NCBI GenBank assembly: GCA_949825045.1 | Contig: OX463806.1 | Location: 46,214,208-46,278,207, forward strand | From: Argyresthia goedartella | Lineage: Eukaryota > Arthropoda > Insecta > Lepidoptera > Argyresthiidae | Length of the DNA stretch: 64,000 nt | Reading direction: 5' to 3' | In this document: positions 54,576 through 64,000 of the stretch, piece by piece | Layout of the letters: the number at the start of each line of letters is the position of its first letter | Position numbering within the stretch: position 1 is the stretch's first letter | The notes under the pieces: model-generated | Told to the model about the DNA's origin: nothing | Databases searched by the model: none | The model's input: the letters and a program-made list of their open reading frames with translations, nothing else | Program-made: the position numbers and the translations under genes

Positions 54576-55023
54576 AGTTTATAGCAATACCTCCCTAGAA
54601 TTAGTAGGTAACAATCATATAATTTGGCTTACAAATCGTAAAAACTCCCCAAAATTAGCTGGTAGGCAAGTAGGTACATGCGATGTATGTTAAATATATT
54701 TTACGAGTGAATGTAAATCAAGTGTTTTCGCGCAACATTTTATTTTTTACCATTCTTTAGGTATAAATATTCCAGGGCCATTTATGCCTTCTTCTTTTTC
54801 AAGTGACCTCACGACGCGAGTCCAGTGCCTGCTATGATATTCATAGCTACTCTATTAAATATCTGTCCCGCTACTGGCTGAACGTGGAAGCAACTGTCAC
54901 TCTGACATCTCGTATGGGGAATTGAGTGACGCATTGAATGTTTAGTTTATGTGTATTATATATTATTTTCACCACATTACTGTTGTGTGTAGTTGGATTT
55001 ATCTACCGTGTAAAGTAGTCAAT
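54576..55023. other. Unassigned; diverged REP-1 at 54790-54935
   Basis: ACGTGGAAGCAACTGTCACT and CATCTCGTATGGGGAATTGA+GTGACGC are eroded REP-1 blocks; the rest is plain AT-rich DNA. Confidence 0.4.
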
Positions 55024-55145
55024 ATAGTCATACTTTATTGCACAAAAACAGTTGAGACAAAATAAATAATATGGTAAAAACATGTACAAAGGCGAGGTTA
55101 TCTCTAACAGGAGATTTCTTCCAGCAAACGTAGAATGTAGAGGGA
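55024..55145 (-). repeat. REP-4: LINE 3' UTR fragment with terminal repeats
   Basis: AGTCAATATAGTCATACTTT+ATTGCAC, then AAGGCGAGGTTATCTCTAAC+AGGAGATTTCTTCC. It is the same 3' end as 21058-21155, and its tail units resemble AGTCAAT. Confidence 0.65.
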
Positions 55146-55251
55146 AAAAAACTATAGGTAGAGCTATGTGCACAACAGAAGTAGTTTCTTTTTCCTTTGA
55201 GTATATTTATTAAGCATTAGATCCATTTTATGGTTCTTTATATAAGATAAA

Positions 55252-55372
55252 GTGGAGCCATTCATAGAAGTAGCATTTGGCATCGGTGAACAGAAGGGAC
55301 AGAGCTATGCGTGGGTCTCCCTTCCTCTTCTAAGCGCAACAAGGAGACGAAGGCTGACGCAGCTCTGTCTGT
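55252..55372. mobile_element. Half copy of the 15791-15958 MITE
   Basis: TA then AAGTGGAGCCATTCATAGAA, GGGACAGAGCTATGCG, TCTCCCTTCCTCTTCTAAGC and GACGAAGGCTGACGCAGCTC match the first two thirds of the MITE at 15791. It ends abruptly where a LINE tail (TTTATTTATTTA) begins at 55373. Confidence 0.75.
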
Positions 55373-56093
55373 TTATTTATTTATTTATTTATTATATTAG
55401 GTACACAAAACAGCACTAGAGATAATACATCAAATTACAGCAACAAAACAAGTACAAAAGGGGCTGTCTCCAGCGCCAAAAGTATGTGTACACAGCATGG
55501 TGTAAGGTAAATCTAGAACAAACTAAACAAAAACTACATACAATGGAAAGATTACCTACTTAACTATTGGAAAAACTTAATTTATTTTTCTACACTTAAG
55601 AGATGAAATCGAACTAAAAAAACTAAATAAAAAACAATTTAAAAACATAAATAAATGATGATCGATATCTGGTACAATCAATGATTTATCATACCTGCTT
55701 AAGGATTTTGCGCATTTTATATTTAAAGCAAGGCAACGAGACGTGGTAGATGTCAGGAACATCATCTTCGGTGGCCACAACTTCATTGTAGCGACGACAC
55801 ATTCGAAGCATGGGGTTATTGGCGCTGATGTTCGACCTGCATGTTGGGATGAAGAAAGGACGCGGTATTCTGACTGACCTGCTTGGTACTTGAAAGTTGA
55901 TTTCTGAGAGAGTAGAAGTTACTATTGCTCCATTTATTATTTTATGAAGATGGATCAGATCCTGGAGTCTACGACGCGACTCTAAGGATTCCAGTGTTGT
56001 GAAGGATATCTCAGGCTAGAGTTCAGATATGGCCCCGAGTTCAGATATAGCCCTGAGTTCATCAAGGTGGTGTAAAGTCGCCCTAACGGCTCC
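55373..56093 (-). pseudogene. LINE C-terminus and 3' UTR with (AAAT)n tail
   Basis: An open minus-strand frame lies at 55689-56093, broken by one TAG at 56016-56018. It encodes 'GAVRATLHHLDELRAISEL', 'TTLESLESRRRLQDLIHLHK', 'VPSRSVRIPRPFFIPTCRSN' and 'DIYHVSLPCFKYKMRKIL', then stop. This is the C-terminal region of a CR1/Jockey-like ORF2 different in wording from the 25-26 kb family. Near its N-terminal side a short in-frame duplication gives 'AISELGAISEL'. The 3' UTR extends to an (AAAT)n tail at 55373-55397. It inserted into, or replaced, the right part of a MITE. Confidence 0.75.
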
Positions 56094-56345
56094 TTATAGG
56101 CGCCATTATCAAATGGAAGAGATATTTGTATTTAAAGTATGTCCACGCGATAAGGCACGGCCGCTGCTCGTAGTAACGGTTCCCTGAACAGATTATACTA
56201 ATATCAAGGATCTCCTCGTATCCCACTGCAAATATTGTCCCAGATATCTGCAGAAGGTGGTTCTATATTTGTGGCCTAGTTTGAAGTTCAAAATGATCGA
56301 TTTTTTGAATCTGATGAAATTTTAATGATTAACAGAGTATAAATA
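56094..56345. other. Unassigned DNA
   Basis: Nothing recognised. Confidence 0.35.
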
Positions 56346-56576
56346 CACTGACGAGCAATGAAAAAGTTCCAGTGACATAGCACCAAATTACTCCTAAACG
56401 AGAAAGGCTAGCTTAATGACGCCGTCTGCAATATTGGAGTACATTTAACAGCGCATCAGAATATTACCAATTACATTTCATACTTTTTAATTTATGAAGC
56501 TAGGTTCTATGTCTTAGGTGATATTAAGGTGTTTGTCGGCATTTTGTGGGTGGAACTTTTTCATTGCTCGTCAGTG
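56346..56576. mobile_element. Tc1/mariner-type MITE with 26-bp perfect inverted repeats
   Basis: Left end CACTGACGAGCAATGAAAAA+GTTCCA and right end TGGAAC+TTTTTCATTGCTCGTCAGTG are exactly complementary over 26 bp. The 231-bp element is flanked by TA on both sides (56344-56345 and 56577-56578). Apparent open frames are non-coding. Perfect ends imply a recent insertion compared with most elements in the window. Confidence 0.9.
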
Positions 56577-56578
56577 TA

Positions 56579-57304
56579 TAAATAAATACAATAACAGGCC
56601 ATGCCAGGTTTTTTTTGGCTCGGAGCGAACTGTGACCTTCCGTTCTGTTGGTATGGTAAGATGGGGTGGGGTCACTTGCTACAATGGCCCTACAATAGTC
56701 TGATACCCATTTGAGTATCCAATAAATAATTTTTCATCCCTAGCCGACTAAACTGTTTAAAGTTATATTTATTAAATTAGCACAAAATATAATAATATTA
56801 TACAGTCTGTCAAAACACAGACAAATTGACCCAAAAAAAGTTTAATCCGCTTGTGCAAGCAATAACAAATACTTAAAGATATCTGCAATCTACATCGTTA
56901 ACTGTCGTTGACTTGATAACAAGAAACCGGTGAAGCTCGATCCTTCTTCTTAGCGGTGTGATTCTGCACCATAAAGATTCCTTATTGATTTACCAGCAAT
57001 ATCCTAGAAAATGTTTAAATTTTGGTTTAAAATCCTGTCCGGACCTTACTGAAGTATCACGTACACGTATTTAACAGACGACAAAAGCTGGTTTTTACAA
57101 CCGAATGTGTAATTGGTTGTAAAAACAATAATTTCTCAACTTTCCTACCAAATATAACAGACACTTGTGGAAAATATTTTACTTATCTTGACGCGATAAG
57201 TAAAATCGATCTGCGCTGTCATCAAGATGTCGTCAAGTCGGTCCAAAATCATCTCATTTGGCTTGAATCCTGGCTAGAGAGGAAATAAAATCTCCACATC
57301 GCTG
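56579..57304. other. Unassigned DNA with two perfect 12-bp hairpins
   Basis: GTTTTTACAACC at 57091-57102 pairs with 57115-57126 (12-nt loop). ATTTTACTTATC at 57176-57187 pairs with 57195-57206 (7-nt loop). No coding frame is supported. Confidence 0.5.
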
Positions 57305-57372
57305 TGTCTGGTTCCCACTTCACAGGCTATCCTAGTGTAGGGCCAGGAGCCTGAATAAATGTTTATGTTAAT
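57305..57372 (+). mobile_element. SINE-C 3' scrap
   Basis: TGTGTCTGGTTCCCACTTCA then AGGCTATCCTAGTGTAGGGC and AATAAATGTTTATGTTA match the SINE-C body end. Confidence 0.6.
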
Positions 57373-57859
57373 ATTCTCTCCCGGACAAGAGGGACCCTGA
57401 AACATGGCCATGCATTTGAACTGCAATAGTCGTAAAGCTGTTTGCTTGTGGCAAATATGACTTAGCTCACGTGTTTGTACATCGATTACGTCTAAGATTA
57501 ACCCTGGTTCTACTTTCTGTGGAATTTGAGGTAGGTATTTAAATAGTTTAAATTTTCGTGAGATTTTTCTAAAATGTGGTTTTCATTCCAGCCTGCTGGG
57601 CCTAACTATGTGGCTTTTTTGGAAATTTTGTGATTTAAGATTAGCAGCAGGTATATGCCACAGGCTAGGTATTCGTATAGGTTTGGTAGACAAAAGAAAC
57701 TTGCAGAAAATTACATATTTGGGCTTTTTGGGTTGAAAGCTCGTGCCAAAAACGTGCAAGTTTTTTTTTCTTATAAATAAAACATCGCATTATGTTTCCT
57801 AAAAGCTCACGATCTTTAGCTTCGGGCGATTTGAATTATGGCGCTTTTGGACACATAAA
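57373..57859. other. Unassigned DNA
   Basis: Nothing recognised. Confidence 0.35.
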
Positions 57860-58109
57860 CATACCGTCCCGCCCTTTCCCATACGGGTGGCAGAGGCAAA
57901 ATCGTACCCATTTTCAGCCAGTTATTCAATTATACATTTCGCTTGACAGGGGGCTAGCCCATCTCCGCAGCTATGGGGTAATCAAAGTTTCCTCACGATG
58001 TTTTCCATCACGTCCGTATAATGTACTTAATAACTGTCGGCACCGGGATTCGAACCGACACCTTCTGCCTGAGAAGCGAGCGTGAAACCCACTCGACCAC
58101 GGAGCTCCG
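57860..58109 (-). mobile_element. SINE-A copy with REP-1 body, well preserved
   Basis: The minus strand starts CGGAGCTCCGTGGTCGAGTG with a tRNA-like A box, then GGTGTCGGTTCGAATCCCGG (B box and stem). It continues GAAAACATCGTGAGGAAACT, CCCCATAGCTGCGGAGATGG, GCTAGCCCCCTGTCA and ends at CCACCCGTATGGGAAAGGGC. It proves that the REP-1 sequence forms the 3' body of at least some SINE-A copies. Confidence 0.85.
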
Positions 58110-58555
58110 TAAGACGACTATGACGACTCGTAGATTTGTAGATATTTAAAATTATGCTTCTGAGGTATCTTACAATAACTATCAAGAACTCTTTCTCATA
58201 CATGTAATGTAACCGTCTGATAAAATATGATTAGTTTCGTAGCTTCTTGCTGGCCACTCGACTGGATAATATTACTAGTTAGTTACTTATATACATAGAT
58301 ACTATGCAATCGTGTTGGTAGATTCAATAATCTGTAATGTTGTTTACATTTGCAGATACGTACGACAAATCTGTCCTTAACGATATTTATTTATTATTTA
58401 TTTATTGAGAGCTTCAAGTATGAGTGTACAAACATGGTCAGGAAAACTTCATATCTCCAGTGTCACTGCGATGGGGTAGTCTCCTGTCACGCCAAAATAT
58501 GGAAAATATATTAAGATAGTTTTGTCTTATACAGGGAGTAGCAGATAGGTAAAAT
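58110..58555. other. Unassigned; possible LINE tail at 58385-58460
   Basis: ATTTATTTATTATTTATTTA+TTGAGAGC at 58386-58412 looks like the reversed tail of a retroelement; no coding sequence accompanies it. Confidence 0.35.
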
Positions 58556-58750
58556 AAAGTTTTGAGGGATTATGAGGGACATCATTCTGAGCAACTTTCA
58601 CTATGAAACGAAACCGACTTGATCAGAACAACATGATTGTGTATTCCCCATACAGATGCCAGAGCAAAAGTGAAAATGTAAAAATTAAGCTGCTCTGATC
58701 AAATCAGTTTTATAGCGTTTTTTTTCAGAATGATATCTCTTACGATCACT
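58556..58750. repeat. Imperfect inverted repeat, possible MITE
   Basis: GACATCATTCTGAGCAACTT and CGACTTGATCAGAACA on the left are roughly complementary to CTCTGATCAAATCAGTTTTA and TTTTTTCAGAATGATATCTC on the right. Confidence 0.45.
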
Positions 58751-60923
58751 TATAATATGACTACAAAGATTTTGGTTATACAGGGTGTCACTGAAAGCAG
58801 CGACAACCTCTATAAACAAAATCTTCGCATTTCTCTACCCTAGCACCGAATCGCACAACAATCTTAGCGTCCACCGGCCATTTGTTACACTTACACGACG
58901 ATCGAAAAGATTACACCTTAGCGAACAAAATTAAAACACCTAAAACAGGCATTTACATCGAAAAACAGACCACTGACATCGCTGATATCATCAAGGGAAC
59001 GGGCGGACTTCCAAGAAAAAATCCTGGCGAGGCAGTGCCGGCATGAGAAGGACCGAGATGCACATTTCCCTGCGAGTGCGAGGGAGAAATCAGACTAAGT
59101 GGATAGCCTTCACGGTTAAGCTGATGTTTCGTGCTGGACGTAGGAGGCTCGTAGACCGACTTCACAAAAGGTTGAAACTCACTAATTGATATACCAATGT
59201 GAAGTTCACGCTTGTGGATGAAATATTTTTTAAGCTATCGGAAAACCTGTCCTCTTTCTAGGTAAGCTAACGAAACCCTAATTTATCCGAGGATAATAAC
59301 CATTTGTAACTGCAATAAACTAGAGTTTAGTTCTTAATGTGTCTTTAGATCTAAACCAGATCACTTATAAGTACGGTAACTCAATGTTTAAACTGGGTGG
59401 TCAAAACTAGAGTTATATTTTTGTGTGAAAGAACCATTAAAGTAGCTGGACTAGGAAAGGTAACACCAAAGGCCTTAGCAACCAAGTCAGTTCTAGATTC
59501 ACCAGCTCATGTATTTGACCTAAATCATTAATACCGCACTAAGCCTTGTTAAGAAAGAGCTGAGAGCTGCCTATTATGACGTCACCGGCGTCACCTACCC
59601 ACGTGCCAAGATTAACATATGTTTGTTAAAGATTGCACTGTGCCTACGAAAGAAAAAGGTATGTTAACACACACCCGAGACTGAGGTTATATACACCTTT
59701 TAGTTTTGAACGGAAGGTGGGTTATAGAGTGGAGGAAGTTCATTTGTAACTCACGAACAACGATTTATATTTGGTGGGTTACTCCCATCTCGACCATTTA
59801 ATTGTTTTAACATTTCCAATGAAGGTTTTCCCGAAAACTCACGCCTCCAGTTGGAACTTCTCAATAAAAAAGTAACCATTTTTCAATTTTTTTATTTCGC
59901 ACGAACAAAAAGTTAGGTAGTTTCAAAGCACGCTCTCAAATCATTCAACTTTGCCGTTACTTTGGAATAGTTTACATACGCCAACGTTGGTATCGTTTAC
60001 TGACATCAGAGCCTTATAACACAAAACGTGTCAGGTGTACAATTCTACAAAATTGTTGAGTTGTCAACTTGGGCGGCAGACTCATGTGGTAGGTCCCTCC
60101 CTAAACAGTTCTCGCAGAATACCCTAATTCAAACTTTTCATTACAAACAAAATGGATTGGATTTTTAAAATGGGTTCAGTTTTGAAATTATCAGTTAACC
60201 TTTTCACTTCTCTGCTAGCCGGAAAAGAAAAAATATTGGCCACAAATGCCCACAATGTAGGTGACGTCGGTCAAATAAGTTCCTTAATAGGTGCTGTGCG
60301 TCTCTAGACACAAGTAATGTTGAGTTAAGAATACCCCAAGGGATTGAGGCACGCGTCGATATTGCGTCAAGCTAAAGCCTTTTCAAAGCTGTTAATTGAA
60401 AAAGTGTTGAAAAACCGACCTTAAATTCTGAGGTTACAACTTCAATTGGATCTAAAAGATATGTATGTATGAGTGACTCCTACACAGAATAAGACAATTA
60501 CTCTTTAGTGCGACTAACTGCAGAAGACTTGTATAGTATGGGATTATTAGGAGTTTTGTACTAGTAGAGGATGACAACTTGTGGGTGTATGAATTTATTC
60601 AGTGAAAGGTTGTTGAAGGCTCTTTGCCTTATACTTGAACACATTTTTGTTGAAGACACTTCCAGGATGTAACTTAAATATAAATACCCACATGCCCTCA
60701 CTCATTTTCCCGTACGGGGCAGACAGAGGTGCAGTAGTAGTAGAGACATTGCGGTTTTTAAAAAAAAAAACTCGCTGGACTTGTATTTCCCCAGATAATA
60801 AAGAAAAAAAACCAGTCATGTGCATTCCGGATTCCGTGCGGGTTCCGAATTCCAAGCTAAACTTACCTGCACGCGGTCGTCCTGCTGACTGAACAAGGCT
60901 CTGGCGAAAACCCACCAACCCGC
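58751..60923. other. Unassigned DNA
   Basis: About 2.2 kb with no supported gene. The stretch around 60710-60730 (TTTTCCCGTACGGGGCAGAC) is an isolated REP-1 end. 60755-60770 has an A-run. Confidence 0.35.
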
Positions 60924-61245
60924 ACTAGACCATCGTGGTGGGCTCATGGTCTAAACCCCTATGGATGCAATTTCACCACGACCCCTAGTGCCCGACGTAT
61001 CGTGCGGTGACGCTGGCGACGACGGTAGCCATCCTAGCGCTGGAGGCAGGGGTGCGAACAATCTCCGGGCGGGAACGATTCCCCGCCAACTAACCATGAC
61101 ACGCAAAACGGATTCCGAACATTTAAACATTCTCACATTTAATTGTCGCACTCTTATGGAAGACGCTCAACTTATCGAATTAGAAAATGCGTTGAAAGGG
61201 ATCAAGTGGGACATCATAGCTCAAGCAGAAATAAGGTGGTTGAGA
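60924..61245 (+). pseudogene. RTE-type LINE endonuclease, N-terminal half (interrupted)
   Basis: Encodes 'HLNILTFNCRTLMEDAQLIE', 'LENALKGIKWDIIAQAEIRW' and then is cut. FNxRTL carries the first conserved asparagine and AEIRW the catalytic glutamate of the APE-type endonuclease that nicks target DNA for reverse transcription. The remaining part resumes at 62862 after an inserted LINE. Upstream, the CGTGGTGGGCTCATGGTCTA stretch may be 5' UTR. Confidence 0.8.
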
Positions 61246-61259
61246 GCGCTGGTGTTTAG

Positions 61260-61718
61260 AATTTTAACCCAACAAAAACGGAAATGGTCATGTTCACTAA
61301 CAATAGGGCTCTTGGTAGGTATACCCTACCTAAGCTCTTTGGAACGGAACTCCAGCTAGCAACTGAGGTGAAGTACCTGGGCATAACCTTGGACAGCAAG
61401 CTCAACTGGAGTAGCCACATCGACAACAAACTAAAGAAGGCGAGTATTGCTTTCTGGCAGTGTCGGAGAATGGTGGGGAAAAAGTGGGGACTTTCTCCCA
61501 ACATCATTCTTTGGCTGTACGTAACGGTGATCCGTCCTCTTGTCTGCTACGGAGCTGTGGTGTGGTGGACCAGGACCAAACTAACTACAATGGTAAGCAA
61601 ACTCCAAAGCTTCCAAAGGCTGGCCTGCATGGCTATCACAGGTAGTATGAGAACTACTCCAACAGCAGCAATGGAGGCCATGCTGTTCCATGCTTCCGCC
61701 ACTCCAGCTGTATATTAA
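61260..61718 (+). pseudogene. R1/I-group LINE reverse transcriptase C-terminal part
   Basis: Opens with 'NFNPTKTEMVMFT' and continues 'EVKYLGITLDSKLNWSSHID', 'KASIAFWQCRRMVGKKWGLS', 'WLYVTVIRPLVCYGAVVWW' and 'LACMAITGSMRTTPTAAMEA'. These are the thumb and post-polymerase blocks of the RNase H-bearing R1/I/LOA branch. The catalytic palm lies upstream and is missing by 5' truncation. A frameshift near 61695 takes the reading into 'PPLQLYIKQEA' in the next frame. Confidence 0.85.
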
Positions 61719-61840
61719 GCAGGAGGCCGCGTCATCTGCGGTGAGACTCAACACCTTAGGACTTTGGAGGAAAAACAGGACCTCACACACCGCCATCCTA
61801 GGGGAAGTTTACAAAAAATTTCCCATCTCTATGGCTTGCA

Positions 61841-62761
61841 GTGACAGAATCCCTAAACAATTTGTTTTTGACAAAAAAATACAATATACAGTTACATGAA
61901 GACCATCGGGTTGAGGGGCTCGACGTTAAAGAGCTCAGAATTTTTACCGATGGTTCAAAAACTGAAGCAGGCACTGGTTCAGGCACCTTCTCGGAGGACC
62001 TAAACATCAAGATAGCCATTCCACTGGGTGCCCATAATACTGTCTTTCAAGCTGAATGCATGGGCATCAACTCGGCCGCTAATGCCATAGCATCGAGAAA
62101 GGTAAGAGATTCCTCCATTCGAATACTCTCGGATAGCATGGCCGTCTTACAAGCCCTAAATAGCAACACTATTAACTCAGGGCTAATCTACGAGTGTCAC
62201 AAACGACTAATGGAGGTATGTCAACATAACCGCGTAATCCTTCAATGGATAAAAGGACACAGCGGATCAAGAGGTAACGATGCAGCGGATGAGTTGGCGC
62301 GTAAAGGATCTAGCTTGACAGCGTATGGTCCCGAACCTATCATCCCTCTTCCCTTCAAGATGGTACGCTCATTTCTGAGAGAGTCGACCAGGAATGATCA
62401 TGCCACTCTTTGGACAAACCATGAGGAGTGCAGGCAGGCTAAGCTGGCCTTGCCGTCCCCTAGCGCTAGGCTGGCTAAGACCTTGCTTCGACTTAGTAGG
62501 CCGCGCATGCGACTGGTAACTGCAGCACTTACTGGCCATGGTTTCTTTAATAAACATCTATATGTCCTAGGTGTTACCGACAGCCCCCTTTGCAGAGCCT
62601 GCTTGGAGGCAGAAGAAACGGCTGCTCACGTCCTCATGGAGTGCACAGGAGTAGCGGACTACAGGGCTAAACACCTCGGTCAATCGAGGGACCTTCCAGG
62701 GATAGTCGGTAACGTAAAGGGCCTACTGGCGTTCCCGGAGGAGTTGGGTTGGCTCGAATGA
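61841..62761 (+). pseudogene. LINE RNase H domain and C-terminal CCHC-like region
   Basis: 306 codons. 'LRIFTDGSKTEAG' (first Asp), 'FQAECMGINSAANA' (Glu), 'RILSDSMAVLQALNS' (Asp) and 'WIKGHSGSRGNDAADELAR' (His and last Asp) give all active-site residues of type I RNase H. This enzyme would remove template RNA during element replication. The C-terminus has 'PLCRACLEAEETAAHVLMEC', a Cys-x2-Cys...His-x4-Cys knuckle. The domain is intact, but it is cut off from the polymerase by frameshifts, and the initial methionine is unlikely to be a natural start. Confidence 0.92.
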
Positions 62762-62861
62762 TGTCGCATTCCCACCCACACGCAAAATAGGCGCTTTCGT
62801 CGTCGAGTTGCGGAAACCAGCCCGTCTTACAATTGACAATTGACAAAAAAGGTGGTTGAGA

Positions 62862-63300
62862 AAGAAAACTTTTGAAGTGGAAGTCGCCATATTCTACCAC
62901 TTCGGAGTCACCAAGGGAATGTTTGGAGAGGGTTTCTTGGAGGCGAAGAAATAGAAAGATTGCCGTCCTTAAATTCCGGGTAAATCAAACATAAAAACTT
63001 ACAGTAATCCAGACACAATCTCCAACAACCAGCCACAGCGACGATGAGGTAGAAGAGCACTATGACCTAATTAATAAGGCCTGTGACGAGCACCGGGGCA
63101 CTTGGAATACGGTTCCCGGTGACTTTAACGCCAAAATCGGTAAAAGTCAAGAACTGGACAACGACGAAATGATGGGACCACACGGACTTGGGTGTCGTAA
63201 CGATCGTGGTTACCGTTTGCTCCAGTTCGCTTTTGGACAGGGCCTCACAATTAGCAATAGCTTCTTTTACAAGAAAGCACAGCGTCGCTGGACTTGATCG
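62862..63300 (+). pseudogene. RTE-type LINE endonuclease, second half
   Basis: Directly after the duplicated target come remnants 'IFYHFGVTKGMFG' and 'VGKSN'-like text. An open frame follows at 63040-63297: 'DDEVEEHYDLINKACDEHRG', 'GDFNAKIGKSQ' (the GDFNAK catalytic box) and 'NDRGYRLLQFAFGQGLTISN' with 'KAQRRWT' before a stop. Joined in order to 60924-61245 it makes one RTE endonuclease, ending before the polymerase. Confidence 0.85.
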
Positions 63301-63364
63301 TCTCCTCTAAATACAGTCAAAAATTAAATTGATTTCATTCTTTCATCCGAACAGAAAAAATATG

Positions 63365-64000
63365 TTTCAAATCAAATCAAATCAAAAATCATTTATTTCC
63401 ATAGGATGTTGTTACATCACTTAGATCCGTCATTACATTTTTTTGGGTGAGTTCACTAACACAATGGCTTAATCTGTGGAGAAGAGCTCACCGAAGAAAC
63501 TCCACAGTCGTCGCATCTTTTGCGTTTCCTTTTTTAAATAAAATATTGTCAAATTACAAAATGAATGCTAATTATATATCGAAACAGCCTGTTACTCAAA
63601 CAATCTATTCCCATGGACATCTGTCCTTTAAGTAATCAGATATCCTATAGTAACCTTTTTTATACAATTTCTGTTTTATTATTATTTTAAACTTGTCTAA
63701 AGGTAAGTTTTTAATATCAGTAGGGACCTTATTGTAATAGCGTATACAATTGCCTTTAAAAGAATTACTAATTTTATGTAGTCGGCTTACATAAGCAACC
63801 AACTTGTCTTTATTTCTAGTATTAAAATTGTGTATATCACTGTACTTCTGAAAATTAGTTATATTTCTTTTTACATACACAAGATTGTCATAGATATATT
63901 GAGACACAAATGTCAGAATATTGATTTCTTTAAACTTTTCCCTCAGTGACACTCTAGGCCCTAATCTATAAATTGCACGAACAGCCCGTTTCTGCAGAAT
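63365..64000 (-). mobile_element. CR1/Jockey-like LINE C-terminus, continues past the window end
   Basis: The minus-strand frame 63605-63952 and its upstream extension to 64000 encode 'ILQKRAVRAIYRLGPRVSLR', 'SNSFKGNCIRYYNKVPTDIK' and 'KGYYRISDYLKDRCPWE', then stop. It is close in wording to the 13160-13535 copy. The 3' end carries AATCA units at about 63371-63385. The frame is open to the window edge, so the element extends beyond. Confidence 0.85.

Larger units (their letters stand above)
61246..62848 (+). mobile_element. 5'-truncated R1/I-group LINE inserted in RTE, 13-bp target duplication
   Basis: Flanked by AAGGTGGTTGAGA at 61233-61245 and 62849-62861. It holds the end of the reverse transcriptase (61260-61718), a short linker in a second frame (61690-61880) and RNase H plus C-terminal region (61841-62761). 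The 3' end reads CAATTGACAATTGACAAAA, a short repeat tail. The 5' end is truncated within the polymerase after the YADD box. Two frameshifts (about 61695 and 61880) disable it. Confidence 0.92.

Overview
This is a eukaryotic, AT-rich, non-coding and transposon-dense window. It almost certainly comes from a moth or butterfly (Lepidoptera). The reasons are that it has no prokaryotic gene organisation, that its short open frames are nearly all fragments of non-LTR retrotransposons of kinds common in lepidopteran genomes (CR1/Jockey-like, RTE-like, R1/I-like with RNase H), and that it carries many copies of tRNA-derived SINEs and interspersed repeats I recognise from memory as lepidopteran. The order assignment is an inference. 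I found no host protein-coding gene I can support; the window reads as intergenic DNA or the inside of a very long intron.

Layout. 1-8.5 kb is a nest of broken elements. An old plus-strand LINE is scattered in colinear pieces (endonuclease about 1.1-1.7 kb, reverse transcriptase about 5.5-6.3 kb, C-terminus about 8.1-8.5 kb). It is interrupted by a younger minus-strand LINE (1.8-3.6 kb), an RTE 3' end, a SINE, a four-copy tandem repeat array with a long TG microsatellite (4.5-5.4 kb) and a fragment resembling a restriction-like endonuclease domain (6.3-6.85 kb). 9-19.9 kb is mostly unrecognised DNA with scattered SINEs, a LINE 3' end and a Tc1/mariner-type MITE. It also holds the best hints of host regulation: possible 5' exons at 12.2-12.8 kb and a CCAAT/octamer cluster at 19.0-19.2 kb. 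At 19.9-20.5 kb lies a tandem array whose roughly 145-bp units each contain a long palindrome. 21-34.5 kb holds SINEs, RTE pieces and a LINE carrying an in-frame internal deletion in its reverse transcriptase (25.0-26.2 kb). 36.1-37.9 kb is a diverged tandem segmental duplication. 38-43 kb has overlapping repeats, with SINE-in-SINE and repeat-in-LINE insertions. 43.1-43.6 kb is a complete non-autonomous hAT element with an 8-bp target duplication. 45-58 kb is further repeats, two more MITEs and a LINE C-terminus. 60.9-63.3 kb is an RTE endonuclease region split by an R1/I-type LINE fragment with a 13-bp target duplication. The window ends inside another minus-strand LINE.

The elements do not form a working pathway. 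What the window shows is relative age: SINE-B inserts into SINE-A, an R1/I-type LINE inserts into RTE, and a minus-strand LINE inserts into an older plus-strand LINE. The LINE fragments would also be the plausible source of the machinery that mobilised the SINEs. Labels SINE-A/B/C and REP-1 to REP-4 are mine, used only to link copies within the window.
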